NCBI RefSeq assembly: GCF_028618695.1
Contig: NZ_JAQIVI010000106.1
Coordinates: forward strand, 1 to 17,100
Reading direction: 5' to 3'
From: Natrinema soli
Lineage (GTDB): Archaea > Halobacteriota > Halobacteria > Halobacteriales > Natrialbaceae
DNA length: 17,100 bases
The notes beneath the pieces are model-generated. The model did not search any database. It worked only from the letters and a program-made list of their open reading frames with translations, and had not been told where the DNA came from. The translations under genes and the position numbers were made by a program. Numbering within the stretch: the stretch's first letter is position 1; each line of letters opens with the position of its first letter. Below, one piece after another: positions 1-6,418 of this stretch.

Positions 1-1264
1 CCGCCCGAACCGGATATGTAACTTCAGCACGCCCCCGGATGTAGTCATCGCCACGGGCATCGCAGACGATCCAGTACGCCTCCGCAGGGGAGAGTGACGT
101 ATCAAATGTGAAAGAATTGCCAGCTTTGAGCGTTGCGATTGTCTGTCGTTCCAAGACGTCTCCTGAATCAGTTGTCAAATAGGCTGTCGTGAGCCCGGTA
201 GTATTCTCTGAGAGACGACAGATAAGGCCATCAATACTGGCTGTTGTCTCAATTCGAACGCCCGATTGTTTATTCAGACCGTTCCAGGACTGAACTTCGT
301 CGTCTTCTCGAAGATCAAGTACCGTTTCACTCTCCGTGGCCAACACAGTTGGCTGAATCAAATCGAGACAGTAACGGTAGGTCTCCGATTGTGTACCATC
401 GCCAGCATAAATCCCGTGGGTTACCGCGAGTGAATCGCTTTCGAGCGGATAATCCACTTCAGCCCTTCCTCGACTGAAGTCTGCGCCATTTGCGTCACAT
501 ACGACCCAGTAGGTTTCTGTGGCCGCGAGTCTGGTACTGAAGCGAAATGTCTCTCCCGAGTCGAACTCAGTGATTGACCGTTGTTCAAGGATTGTCCCTG
601 AATCATCAGTGAGATAAGCAATTGTGAGTCCGTTGGTGCCGGCTGAGATGCGACACTCGAGACCGAGTAGTTCTCGTCTCGCTCGGAAACGAATCCCAGA
701 CTGCTTGTTCAGACCGTTCCACGATTGCGTTTCATCATCGGTCGCCAGATCGATTGCAGCACCTTTCTCGGCAGCTGTGTTACTGGTGTGAATTTGATCG
801 ATACAGTACCGATATGTGTTTGATGGGGCACCACTTCCATTGTAAATACCGTGTGTGACTACGAGAGAATTACTCTCGAGTGGATAGGAGGTTGTCGTTC
901 GACCCCGGCTATAGTCGTAGCCTTGGGCATCACATAGAATCCAGTAGCTCTTTCCGGCTTTGAGTGCTGCCTCAAACTCGAATGTATCACCACCCTTGAG
1001 CGTTGCAACCGTTTGTCGTTCTATGACCGTTCCTGAGTCATCAGTTAAATAGGCTGTAATGACTCCTGCAGTCTGGGCAGAAAGACGACACTGTAAGGTA
1101 TCGATGATTTCTTTCGTTTCAAGTCTAATTCCTGCCCGGTTCTGCTGACCTACTTGCTTATCCTCGTCACTCCCGAGATCAAGTATCTCTCCCGGTATTG
1201 TCTTATCGTTAGTTTCCACACCAGTACTAGTTTCTTCCACCGAAGAATTCGAATTAGGTAACAT
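1..1264 (-). CDS. Tandem 145-residue-repeat protein, probable viral tail/fibre or surface protein (3' end outside window)
   Basis: The frame is open from the ATG at 1264 to the window edge (421 codons), so the C-terminus is missing. The protein has no signal peptide. After a Ser/Thr/Glu-rich head (about residues 1-25) a module repeats with an exact 145-residue period: G45-IRLE, G190-IRF and G335-VRIE. Each copy runs through a GLxCRxS core, an AYLTxDSG strand, a GxxFxF strand, a YWxxCDAxGxDxxRGR block and a THGIYxGxG...YRYC block; copies 2 and 3 open with SWNGLNKQSG. The third copy is cut by the edge. Alternating hydrophobic residues and Thr/Ser/Gly richness suggest a beta-sandwich. From memory, similar SWNG/GVRI modules occur in haloarchaeal tailed-virus or provirus structural proteins; this is inference, and an adhesin is the alternative. 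The same core is found in the exported protein at 5290-6264. Confidence 0.8.
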   Translation of the reverse strand, partial: MLPNSNSSVEETSTGVETNDKTIPGEILDLGSDEDKQVGQQNRAGIRLETKEIIDTLQCRLSAQTAGVITAYLTDDSGTVIERQTVATLKGGDTFEFEAALKAGKSYWILCDAQGYDYSRGRTTTSYPLESNSLVVTHGIYNGSGAPSNTYRYCIDQIHTSNTAAEKGAAIDLATDDETQSWNGLNKQSGIRFRARRELLGLECRISAGTNGLTIAYLTDDSGTILEQRSITEFDSGETFRFSTRLAATETYWVVCDANGADFSRGRAEVDYPLESDSLAVTHGIYAGDGTQSETYRYCLDLIQPTVLATESETVLDLREDDEVQSWNGLNKQSGVRIETTASIDGLICRLSENTTGLTTAYLTTDSGDVLERQTIATLKAGNSFTFDTSLSPAEAYWIVCDARGDDYIRGRAEVTYPVRA

Positions 1265-1301
1265 GATTATGAATCTCTGTATTGTCGTTAACTCAGCGGA
1301 T

Positions 1302-1309
1302 TTTATAAA
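1302..1309 (-). promoter_or_regulatory. TATA box for the repeat protein
   Basis: TTTATAAA lies 38-45 nt upstream of the ATG at 1264 on the minus strand, in an AT-rich stretch. An archaeal TATA box here would place the transcription start near 1279, giving a leader of about 15 nt. The box is itself palindromic, so direction is inferred from the adjacent gene. Confidence 0.45.
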
Positions 1310-1423
1310 TAACTATCGGCACTAGCGAGTGATAATCATTACGATACCCGCAAAAGAGGATGTCAAGGTTAGAGCGTTACATTGTGCTCCCTGTTGAAGC
1401 GTCTTTATACCATTATTAAAGTA

Positions 1424-1625
1424 TTAATATTTAATATAAAACAGTTTGTTTGTATACTTCTGTGAGTGGTGTTTTGAGACTCTCGGACCCTTCGAAACCA
1501 GTTGTGAAAGAAGCTGTGTCTGTTTTCGCAATGAGTGACGTACGCATCACCGACGACGTAGTGTTTGTCGTGATTGATGGCTACAGGCCATCAATCTCGT
1601 CATACTTGTCGATTCCATTGTCCCC
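1424..1625 (-). pseudogene. IS1595-like transposase, C-terminal remnant
   Basis: Reading the minus strand gives DKYDEIDGL, then after a break AINHDKHYVVGDAYVTHCEN, RHSFFHNWFRR and, one frame over, VSKHHSQKYTNKLFYIKY before a TAA at 1424-1426. The order 'INH..VVGDAY..HCENRHSF...WFRR.RGVSKHH' is what I recall of the C-terminal half of IS1595-type (ISXO2-like) transposases, where the ENRHS stretch carries the final catalytic acidic residue. At least two frame breaks are needed, one inside a palindrome at 1572-1596. No N-terminal half was found. The family is assigned from memory, and another IS family with a similar C-terminus is possible. Confidence 0.5.
1572..1596. repeat. 10-bp perfect hairpin, 5-nt loop
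   Basis: GATTGATGGC (1572-1581) and GCCATCAATC (1587-1596) are perfect reverse complements around a TACAG loop. The hairpin lies where the IS1595-like reading frame breaks, so the second arm may have arisen by a templated inverted duplication rather than being an original part of the gene. Confidence 0.7.
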
Positions 1626-1641
1626 TTCTTAATCTTGATTG

Positions 1642-1666
1642 TGTCCGCACTGCGAGAGTGCGGACA
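1642..1666. repeat. 10-bp perfect hairpin, 5-nt loop
   Basis: TGTCCGCACT (1642-1651) pairs perfectly with AGTGCGGACA (1657-1666) around GCGAG. It has the same geometry as the hairpin 46 bp upstream (10-bp stem, 5-nt loop) but a different stem sequence. It could be a subterminal hairpin of an IS200/IS605-type element or a terminator; no T-run follows. Confidence 0.65.
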
Positions 1667-1969
1667 TATCACCTCTTTGAGCTACCGTTGCTGCCGGAGA
1701 TACTACAGACAGTCCTCCTCGTCAGGCAGAAGACCTCGTCTACGCTCTCTTTGCTGACCGCGTTGAGAGCAATCATGAATGCTGCCCACAAACGTATTCA
1801 TTGCTACAAATGAGCCTCTGAGTTTTCGATACGCTTGCTGCCAGCACGAGGGTTCTGGTGGGACGACCATTCTCGTCGCAACATGTGCGCCTATCTTGGC
1901 ATCGTATGCGTCGACGGTGGGCTCGTCGTTAACACTCATCGAACTCCTCTGCTAACTGCTCACGAATGA
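1667..1969. other. Gene-poor stretch between transposase remnants
   Basis: No gene can be supported here. Short open frames exist on both strands (for example a 78-codon minus frame, 1703-1939), but they overlap on opposite strands, lack a recognisable motif and lie between two broken transposases. The stretch probably holds decayed remains of the 5' half of the IS5-like element that follows. Confidence 0.5.
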
Positions 1970-2373
1970 ACTCATCTCGTCGATGTCGAAACGGTGTACA
2001 TCACCGTCATCCACTCGACCACCTCGAAGAAACACGACGCCCAAGATCGGCCCGCAGGTCGCTCGACGGAACGTCGGCGACCTGCGGAGCCTCGCTGCCG
2101 ACCGTGGCTACGACGCGAAAGCCTTCCGCGACGAACTCCGTGAACACGGCGTGCGTCCGTTGGTCAAACACCGCATCATGAATCCACTCGATCACGTTCA
2201 CAACGCCGCATGGACAGTGATCGGTACAATCAGCGCTCGGTGAACGAAACCGTCTTCTCAAGCATCAAGCGCACGCTCGGCGCAGCCGTGCGTACGCGAC
2301 ACTGCTAAGGTTCCACGAAATGCTTCTCAAAGCGACCGTCTACGGCCTTCGTCGGAGCGTCCGATACCCGTGA
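1970..2373 (+). pseudogene. IS5-family transposase remnant (catalytic domain and C-terminus)
   Basis: The remnant covers the C-terminal half of a DDE transposase. DVETVYITVIHSTTSKKHDA is followed one frame over by VARRNVGDLRSLAADRGYDA, then VRPLVKHR. After a further shift come RMDSDRYNQRSVNETVFSSI and KRTLGAAVRTR, and after a last shift MLLKATVYGLRRSVRYP and the TGA at 2371. DRGYDA holds the second catalytic Asp and the RSVNE motif the catalytic Glu, as in IS5-type transposases. Lesions: an extra base near 2043, a missing base near 2208 and a lesion near 2305. The N-terminal half is absent. The element's right end may be the weak match at about 2673-2685 (see the MITE entry). Confidence 0.8.
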
Positions 2374-2377
2374 AATC

Positions 2378-2651
2378 TGCTCTATTGAAAATGCGGTCCG
2401 ATGTCGGCGTCGAGGTTCTAAACACGGGAAAATTAACGTCTCTCAATAGTTTCGTCACAATATTCTTCGAAGGCTGCTCAGGATGGCGATTTACTACTCC
2501 AAACGGACGGCCCATAACCACGATTACTGATTTACCGCCCAGAATTGCAGCGTACTGACTAAATTGTACTGTAACAGTGGTGGGGAATATCCTCAGTGAC
2601 TTCCTCCGATCAGGCTCAACCGTCGCCCCGTCGTCCATTTTCAATAGAACA
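2378..2651. mobile_element. 274-bp MITE with 16-bp inverted repeats and 8-bp target duplication
   Basis: The left end TGCTCTATTGAAAATG (2378-2393) and the reverse complement of the right end (2636-2651) match at 15 of 16 positions. Both sides are flanked by the direct repeat GTGAAATC (2370-2377 and 2652-2659), a perfect 8-bp target duplication that includes the stop codon of the IS5-like transposase. The interior has no recognisable transposase; open frames on both strands (2327-2644 minus, 2370-2558 plus) read into or over the ends and look incidental. The outer sequence resembles the ends of IS5-like elements elsewhere in this window (GSTCTRTTGAA core at 4870-4884, 6873-6887, 7285-7297), so a related transposase probably mobilised it. 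Confidence 0.8.
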
Positions 2652-2748
2652 GTGAAATCAACCGCCGTGTACCGGAACTACAGAGCCGATCATTGTCAGC
2701 CACGCGTCTGACGTTCTTTTTTTCTGCAGGACTGCATCGCCCTTGCAT

Positions 2749-3063
2749 ATGTCGCGCATCACGTTCACCGCCGAAGGGAGCTACGAGAACTACCTCTCTG
2801 AACTCGAGCAGCGTGATGACATCGACAGCACTGCAGTAGCGGTGCGTCACTGCATCGAAGTTACAGAAGAGTCTCAGCAACGTGATGCGGAGTTGCAGCA
2901 GCGTGTTGAGGAACTGCATCAAGAGAACGAACGACTGCAGCGTAAACTCACAGCTGCAAATGATCGCCATGAAGTGATGAGGAGTGGGGTGACATCAAAT
3001 GCGATCTCGAATCGAAGTTTTCGCAGACGGAGCGCGATTGAGAATAGAGAATGTAGTCAGTAG
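2749..3063 (+). CDS. Coiled-coil, ribbon-helix-helix-like DNA-binding protein, C-terminus probably altered
   Basis: The product is 104 residues from the ATG at 2749; an in-frame TTG lies six bases earlier. Residues 1-10 (MSRITFTAEG) form a short strand, followed by a helical region with STAVAVRHCIEV (27-38). A strong Gln/Glu-rich coiled coil follows (about 40-72). This matches the layout of the protein at 8300-8722, which also has M-x-R, an AVRH motif and a long coiled coil. That homologue continues with about 45 more residues ending in a hydrophobic ARAKWF-like segment, whereas here the tail after residue 73 turns basic and unstructured. The +1 frame after about 2970 reads DEEWGDIKCDLESKFSQTER, acidic and gene-like, so a frameshift or recombination has probably replaced the native C-terminus. 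Role inferred: a small plasmid- or provirus-type regulator. Confidence 0.6.
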   Translation: MSRITFTAEGSYENYLSELEQRDDIDSTAVAVRHCIEVTEESQQRDAELQQRVEELHQENERLQRKLTAANDRHEVMRSGVTSNAISNRSFRRRSAIENRECSQ

Positions 3064-3159
3064 ATCGTTGAAGGTTGTTTCACATATTTGATGGAGGAAC
3101 ATCCATTAGGTAGGTGTGTAGTATCGCAAACGCTCACCAGGTGTGCTGAAAGCGCCCAA

Positions 3160-3609
3160 TTAGTAGGGGGATTCAGCATTGAGACTCTTCTGGAAGGTGT
3201 AACAATACTTCTCCATGTCGAGATCTTCGTAAAAGCGGTGAGCATCTTCACGCCAGAGACCAGAAGCCAACTCGACGCAGGTACAGTCTCGTTCCTCCCC
3301 CCAGTTGAATACCCAGGAGAGTAATTTCGATCCGTATCCATTTCCGCGGACGGGTTCGTCGACGACGAGATCATGTATCCAGACATGGGATCCGCTGTAG
3401 AGGTTTGTTTGCTTTACAAAACCCGTGACAGCTACCAGGGAACCGTTTTCATCACGGAGACCGTATAATCGGTATCCGCTTTCATCACGCATTTCAGCTG
3501 CTAATTCGAGGAATTTCTCTTCTTCGACGGGCCGCAACTGGCTGATGATCGGGTATGCTTCACGAAGTTCGCTCTCAGAAGTTAATTCATCGATACTCTC
3601 ATTTTCCAT
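3160..3609 (-). CDS. GNAT family N-acetyltransferase
   Basis: This intact 149-residue protein has the length and motif order of a single-domain GNAT enzyme, which transfers an acetyl group from acetyl-CoA to an amine. Strand beta-4 (VWIHDLVVDE, 76-85) leads into the acetyl-CoA pyrophosphate loop RGNGYGSKLL (88-97), which matches the family's R/Q-x-x-G-x-G/A signature. CVELASGLWREDAHRFYEDL (111-130) is the beta-5/alpha-4 region, with the Tyr of HRFYEDL in the position of the usual general-acid Tyr, and MEKYCYTFQKSL closes the fold. The substrate cannot be told. The start at 3609 is supported by a TATA box about 27 nt upstream. It stands alone between a regulator-like gene and an IS element and is the best preserved enzyme gene in the window. 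Confidence 0.93.
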   Translation of the reverse strand: MENESIDELTSESELREAYPIISQLRPVEEEKFLELAAEMRDESGYRLYGLRDENGSLVAVTGFVKQTNLYSGSHVWIHDLVVDEPVRGNGYGSKLLSWVFNWGEERDCTCVELASGLWREDAHRFYEDLDMEKYCYTFQKSLNAESPY

Positions 3610-3631
3610 GTCTGTATTGCCTCAGCCGTAG

Positions 3632-3640
3632 GAAAATAAA
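3632..3640 (-). promoter_or_regulatory. TATA box of the GNAT gene
   Basis: The minus strand reads TTTATTTTC 23-31 nt upstream of the ATG at 3609. This spacing predicts a transcript that starts at or within a few nucleotides of the start codon (leaderless), which is common in haloarchaea. Confidence 0.5.
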
Positions 3641-3876
3641 TCTTGCACCTCATGTCGTCAGACACTACAACTCGTCCTCGTAACGAGTTTTCTGTTGCAC
3701 CAATAACCCGATTTACCGATGCTCCAGTTCCAATTAGATCTCTGCCGGATACACCCACTGTATCTACCGCTTAGAGTGATCGGTCGAGGTTGTGAGTGAG
3801 GCAGGTGATGGTGAGTTCACGGAACTGCTTCCACCAGTGCCGTGAGCGGACGAATGCGCTATATCTTCGTTTAAGA

Positions 3877-4108
3877 GGTACTGTCTAGATAAGGGAAACC
3901 GCAAGACAGGACGACAATGAAGTGACGGTATCGGTTGTGAAATTACCATCTATGATTTAACATAAAGAGACCCTGTTCCACGAGCAGCGAAAATTCGGCT
4001 GCTTCAGCAAACGTCCCATAAACAGTAATGGTCCCAGATCCCATCGGTGTTGCTTCGACAGACGCTGAAACGGCGTTTGACGTTAGAATCGCTTAACTAG
4101 ACAGTGCC
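3877..4108. mobile_element. 232-bp MITE with IS6-type ends inside the IS5-like transposase
   Basis: The left end GGTACTGTCTAGATAAG (3877-3893) and the complement of the right end, GGCACTGTCTAGTTAAG (4092-4108), match at 15 of 17 positions. The perfect 8-bp repeat GTTTAAGA flanks it (3869-3876 and 4109-4116). An 8-bp duplication and a G-G-C/T-A-C-T-G-T start are typical of haloarchaeal IS6-type elements; the IS6-like element at 10903-11638 in this window has the related end GGCACTGTTAACTTAGC. The MITE has no transposase but carries a coding-like minus-strand segment (see 3943-4092). Confidence 0.85.
3943..4092 (-). pseudogene. Coding-like segment carried inside the MITE
   Basis: Between the MITE's ends the minus strand reads SNAVSASVEATPMGSGTITV then YGTFAEAAEFSLLVEQG and a short tail before a TAA at 3943-3945, about 49 codons without a stop or a convincing start. 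The composition (V/T/S strands, then an amphipathic helix) looks like the C-terminal end of a real protein rather than noise. It may be a captured gene end or simply non-coding sequence that happens to be open; I do not recognise the family. Confidence 0.3.
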
Positions 4109-4948
4109 GTTTAAGATAAGAGTTCACCGCCTCGTTCTGATTACGTTGGCCATAGAGGTCGGTGTCCAGTCGAGCGTTCCACGCCTTCTGAAGTGATGAG
4201 AACTCTCTATGCTTGATGAGCGGGCGGACACCATCTTCATGGGCTAATGCGCGAACTTTCTGGTCGTCGTATCCCTTGTCACCAAGGAGAATTGCTATCT
4301 CACCAGTGTTCCGCTTGATGAGTGACGGCGCGATCTGTGAATCGTGTTTTCTGGTCGTCGTTACATGCAGATCGAGGATAGCATTCGCTCTCGTGTCCAC
4401 AAGAAGTGTAACTTTCAACTGCTGAATCGTCAACTTCGTTCGCTTCGTTAGTGTTTCGAGGCGTGACTGCAGTCAAAGCTGGAGGCATCGATCACGACGA
4501 CACCGTTGGTCGGAAGGAGTGTGACCGAGAGGTTGAGCAGGACGCGCCAAACCGCCATATCAAGTCGATTGAACGTCCTACACAGCGTCGAGGGCGTTGG
4601 AAGTTCCTCAAGGTCGATGGCGCTCCGAATCCGAGACATCTCGATGAGTTCGTCGAGAAGCGTCCAGTATGTTGTATTCTTCCGCACCTTGAGACAGAGC
4701 AAGACGATGTGCTGGTGAAGTGTGTACCGGCGTTTCGAGAACTTCGACGAATAACGGGCAACAGCTCGACAACCTAAATGAAACGCCTGTTCAACGAACC
4801 GGAGCAATCGTGACTTCGGGAGGGCCTGCATTCGGTCACACTACTGCTCGATCCTGTAACCCTTTGAGGATTTCAACAGAGCCATCCGTTATCACCCCTG
4901 CATTCGAGGGGTAAAAGACGTTGAGCGTGTTATAGAATCATCACATCA

Positions 4949-5280
4949 CAAAGCCGGTTAGTTGAGACATCTGCTTGCTGCGAATGTACCTAGTAAACAG
5001 CAGCAAGCAGACAATGAAATCTATGAGAAGCACTTCTTAACTTCCTCGTCAATTCACTTGACGAGGAAATTGCTCTTGATTTCAGCGATAATGCTGAAAT
5101 CGACGCTGAAGATATCTACGAGGTCCTTGTTGGCGCATGCGACGATGGGACCTCGGTCTCCAAGCTCTGTGAGAACAGCACAGACTCACCTCATGAAAAC
5201 ATGGTTCTGTACCACCTCCGCGAGAAATTTGATCTTGAATCAGTTAAACGAGTCGGGAATGCGCTTCTCCAGAGAAGACT
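4949..5280 (+). pseudogene. ISH3-type insertion sequence, left end and transposase N-terminus
   Basis: The element end (CAAAGCCGGTTAGTTGAGAC, from 4949) is followed by a transposase start region. In the frame from 4986 it reads VPSKQQQADNEIYEKHF, and after a one-base loss near 5033 NFLVNSLDEEIALDFSDNAE, then AEDIYEVLVGACDDGTSVSK, LCENSTDSPHENMVLYHLRE and FDLESVKRVGNALLQ. This is the N-terminal region I recall for ISH3/ISH27-type haloarchaeal transposases. The similarity stops near 5275; the catalytic domain is absent and sequence belonging to the 3' end of the next gene follows. The expected GTG start is GTA here, but GTG in the second copy at 6384. Confidence 0.75.
4971..5010 (+). promoter_or_regulatory. 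11-bp stem-loop around the ISH3-type transposase start codon
   Basis: CTGCTTGCTGC (4971-4981) and GCAGCAAGCAG (5000-5010) are perfect complements. The 18-nt loop between them contains the start-codon position (4986-4988). The same stem is fully conserved in the second copy (6369-6379 and 6398-6408), although the two copies differ at several other positions. A start codon held in a hairpin loop could limit translation of the transposase on read-through transcripts; this role is inferred. Confidence 0.6.
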
Positions 5281-5289
5281 GATCCGCAG

Positions 5290-6264
5290 TTATCGAAGCC
5301 CGGTTAGCGTCGTGTACGCGTAGAAGTTCGAAGTCGAGCTTCGATCACGCGCCCAGATGCCTTCGAGAACTTGGAAGGAGCCGCCGTCATACGGCCAATC
5401 GGGATCTCGGTTGTAGGAACCACGGTTATAGGTCCCATCAGCGCGAATGAGGACGATATACTCATCGCCAGCTCTGAGATCGTGCTCGATCTGGAAGGAG
5501 TCACCTGGACCGAAGTCAGAGAGGTCTTTTGTCGCAAGTGTCTCACCGCGTCCGTCGGCGATTTCAGCGGTGTCCGCTCCGGTGGTGTTTTCGGAAATTG
5601 TCAGCTCGAGCCCTGACAGATCTTGCTGGACCGTGATACGTACCCCACTCGGCGTCGTCGTGTCCGGGGTCGTTCGCGTGTCAGCAGGTCGATCGACAGT
5701 TCCCTCGCCATCATTGCCGTCACCGTTGCCGTCACCCTCGAGAAGCGTAGTGATTGTGGTGAAGGAGTAGAAGTTTCCAGTGGAGCTGCGGTCGCGGGCC
5801 CAGATCCCTTCGACGACCTGGAACTCGCCACCATCGTACGGCCAATCGGGGTTCTGATTGTAACCGCCGCGATCGTACGAGTTTTCGGCGTGGACGAGGA
5901 CAATGTACTCCTCGCCAGTGTAAAGGTCGTGCTCGATCTGGAAGGTGTCTTCGGGACCGAGATCGGAGACGTCTTTCGTCGCGAGCGTGTTGCCGAGTTC
6001 GTCAGCAATCTCCGCTGTATCGACTCCGGTCGTCTGCTCGGAGAGCGTCAATTCGAGTCCCGCGAGGTCTTCTTGGACCACGATCCGGACGCCACTCGGC
6101 CCCGTCTGATCCTCGGTGACTCGCGTGTCAGCGGGTCGGTTTACAGTCCCACCTTTTCTGGTTTCGTCTACAGTTTGGGAAGCTCCTGAGACGGACGAAG
6201 CAAGCCCACTTGTTGCAAACGCCACACCCGTTGCCAGCACAGATCGCCGTTTCCATTGCGTCAT
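5290..6264 (-). CDS. Tat-exported protein of two ~149-residue beta-type modules
   Basis: The intact 324-residue protein opens with a twin-arginine signal (KRRSVLATGVAFATSGLASS, residues 5-24). It has no lipobox cysteine, so it is probably secreted or cell-wall associated. Two near-identical modules follow: DTRVTED...GVRI at 58 and DTRTTPD...GVRI at 207, period 149. Each ends in DPDWPYDGG...EGIWARDRSS and a YxxTT strand; WPYDGG recurs identically and NPDWPY changes to DPDWPY. An acidic Gly/Asp/Asn linker (176-187) joins them. The module core (GVRI, GLxxxxSENTTG, TAxxxxxxGxxL, GDSFxxxxxL, Y.V...A.G.Y.RG) matches the repeats of the gene at 1-1264. The function is unknown; sugar or surface binding is a guess. 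Single-gene transcription is likely, from a TATA box just upstream. The gene lies between two direct ISH3-type ends. Confidence 0.9.
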   Translation of the reverse strand: MTQWKRRSVLATGVAFATSGLASSVSGASQTVDETRKGGTVNRPADTRVTEDQTGPSGVRIVVQEDLAGLELTLSEQTTGVDTAEIADELGNTLATKDVSDLGPEDTFQIEHDLYTGEEYIVLVHAENSYDRGGYNQNPDWPYDGGEFQVVEGIWARDRSSTGNFYSFTTITTLLEGDGNGDGNDGEGTVDRPADTRTTPDTTTPSGVRITVQQDLSGLELTISENTTGADTAEIADGRGETLATKDLSDFGPGDSFQIEHDLRAGDEYIVLIRADGTYNRGSYNRDPDWPYDGGSFQVLEGIWARDRSSTSNFYAYTTLTGLR

Positions 6265-6286
6265 CTATCTCAACTATACTTTTCAC

Positions 6287-6296
6287 CTCATAAATG
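6287..6296 (-). promoter_or_regulatory. TATA box of the exported repeat protein
   Basis: On the minus strand CATTTATGAG lies 23-32 nt upstream of the ATG at 6264, preceded by an A/G-rich BRE-like GAAAG. The spacing predicts a leaderless transcript. Confidence 0.5.
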
Positions 6297-6346
6297 CTTT
6301 CTGGTTAGAGTGTATGATAGAGATATAGTCCATCATCGGTACCTCG

Positions 6347-6418
6347 CAAAGCTGGTTAATTGAGACATCTGCTTGCTGCGAATGTGCCTAGGAAACAGCA
6401 GCAAGCAGACAATAAAAT
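6347..6418 (+). mobile_element. Second ISH3-type left end (72 bp)
   Basis: This segment matches 4949-5020 base for base apart from about five substitutions and is in the same orientation. It includes the CAAAGC terminus, the 11-bp stem-loop and a GTG start (6384-6386) followed by PRKQQQADN. It then changes abruptly into the broken IS5-like transposase read on the other strand. It is therefore either a truncated insertion or one side of a recombination junction. Confidence 0.8.

Larger units (their letters stand above)
3771..4831 (-). pseudogene. IS5-family transposase, frameshifted and split by a MITE
   Basis: The ATG at 4831 starts a helical N-terminal domain (KSRLLRFVEQAF, then YTLHQHIVLLCLKVR). 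VVVIDASSFDCSHASKH contains the first catalytic Asp, and the frame then stops. One base appears missing near 4449; in the next frame LTIQQLKVTLLVDTRA, VTTTRKHDSQIAP, LGDKGYDDQKVR (second Asp) and QRNQNEAVNSYLKR (catalytic Glu) follow. The frame is interrupted at 4108 by the inserted MITE and resumes at 3876 with RYSAFVRSRHWWKQFRELTI and THNLDRSL, ending at the TAA at 3771-3773. Removing the MITE and one 8-bp duplication rejoins SYLKR to RYSAF in frame exactly. All catalytic residues survive, but the single-base loss and the insertion make it non-functional. Confidence 0.88.
3687..4884 (-). mobile_element. IS5-family insertion sequence, inactivated and interrupted by a MITE
   Basis: The right end is fairly clear: TTTCAACAGAGCC (about 4872-4884), whose complement reads GGCTCTGTTGAAA, matches the ends of the other IS5-like remnants and MITEs here. 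The left end is less certain; TTTTCTGTTGCACC at about 3689-3702 shares TCTGTTG and sits at the right distance from the transposase stop codon. Without the 232-bp internal MITE the element would be about 965 bp, a normal IS5-type length. I could not find a convincing target duplication. Confidence 0.55.

Noticed and set aside
421..621. 66-codon minus-strand frame
   Set aside because: It lies inside the 145-residue repeat gene in another frame; the repeat-gene frame is open for 421 codons and internally homologous.
1703..1939. 78-codon minus-strand frame between IS remnants
   Set aside because: No motif, no promoter, and overlapped by plus-strand frames with similar composition; not enough to call a gene.
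2327..2644. 105-codon minus-strand frame
   Set aside because: It starts inside one MITE end and reads over the other into the IS5 remnant, so it crosses two element boundaries and is unlikely to be a gene.
5623..6189. 188-codon plus-strand frame
   Set aside because: Mirror of the high-GC exported-protein gene; the minus frame has a Tat signal, two homologous repeats and a promoter.
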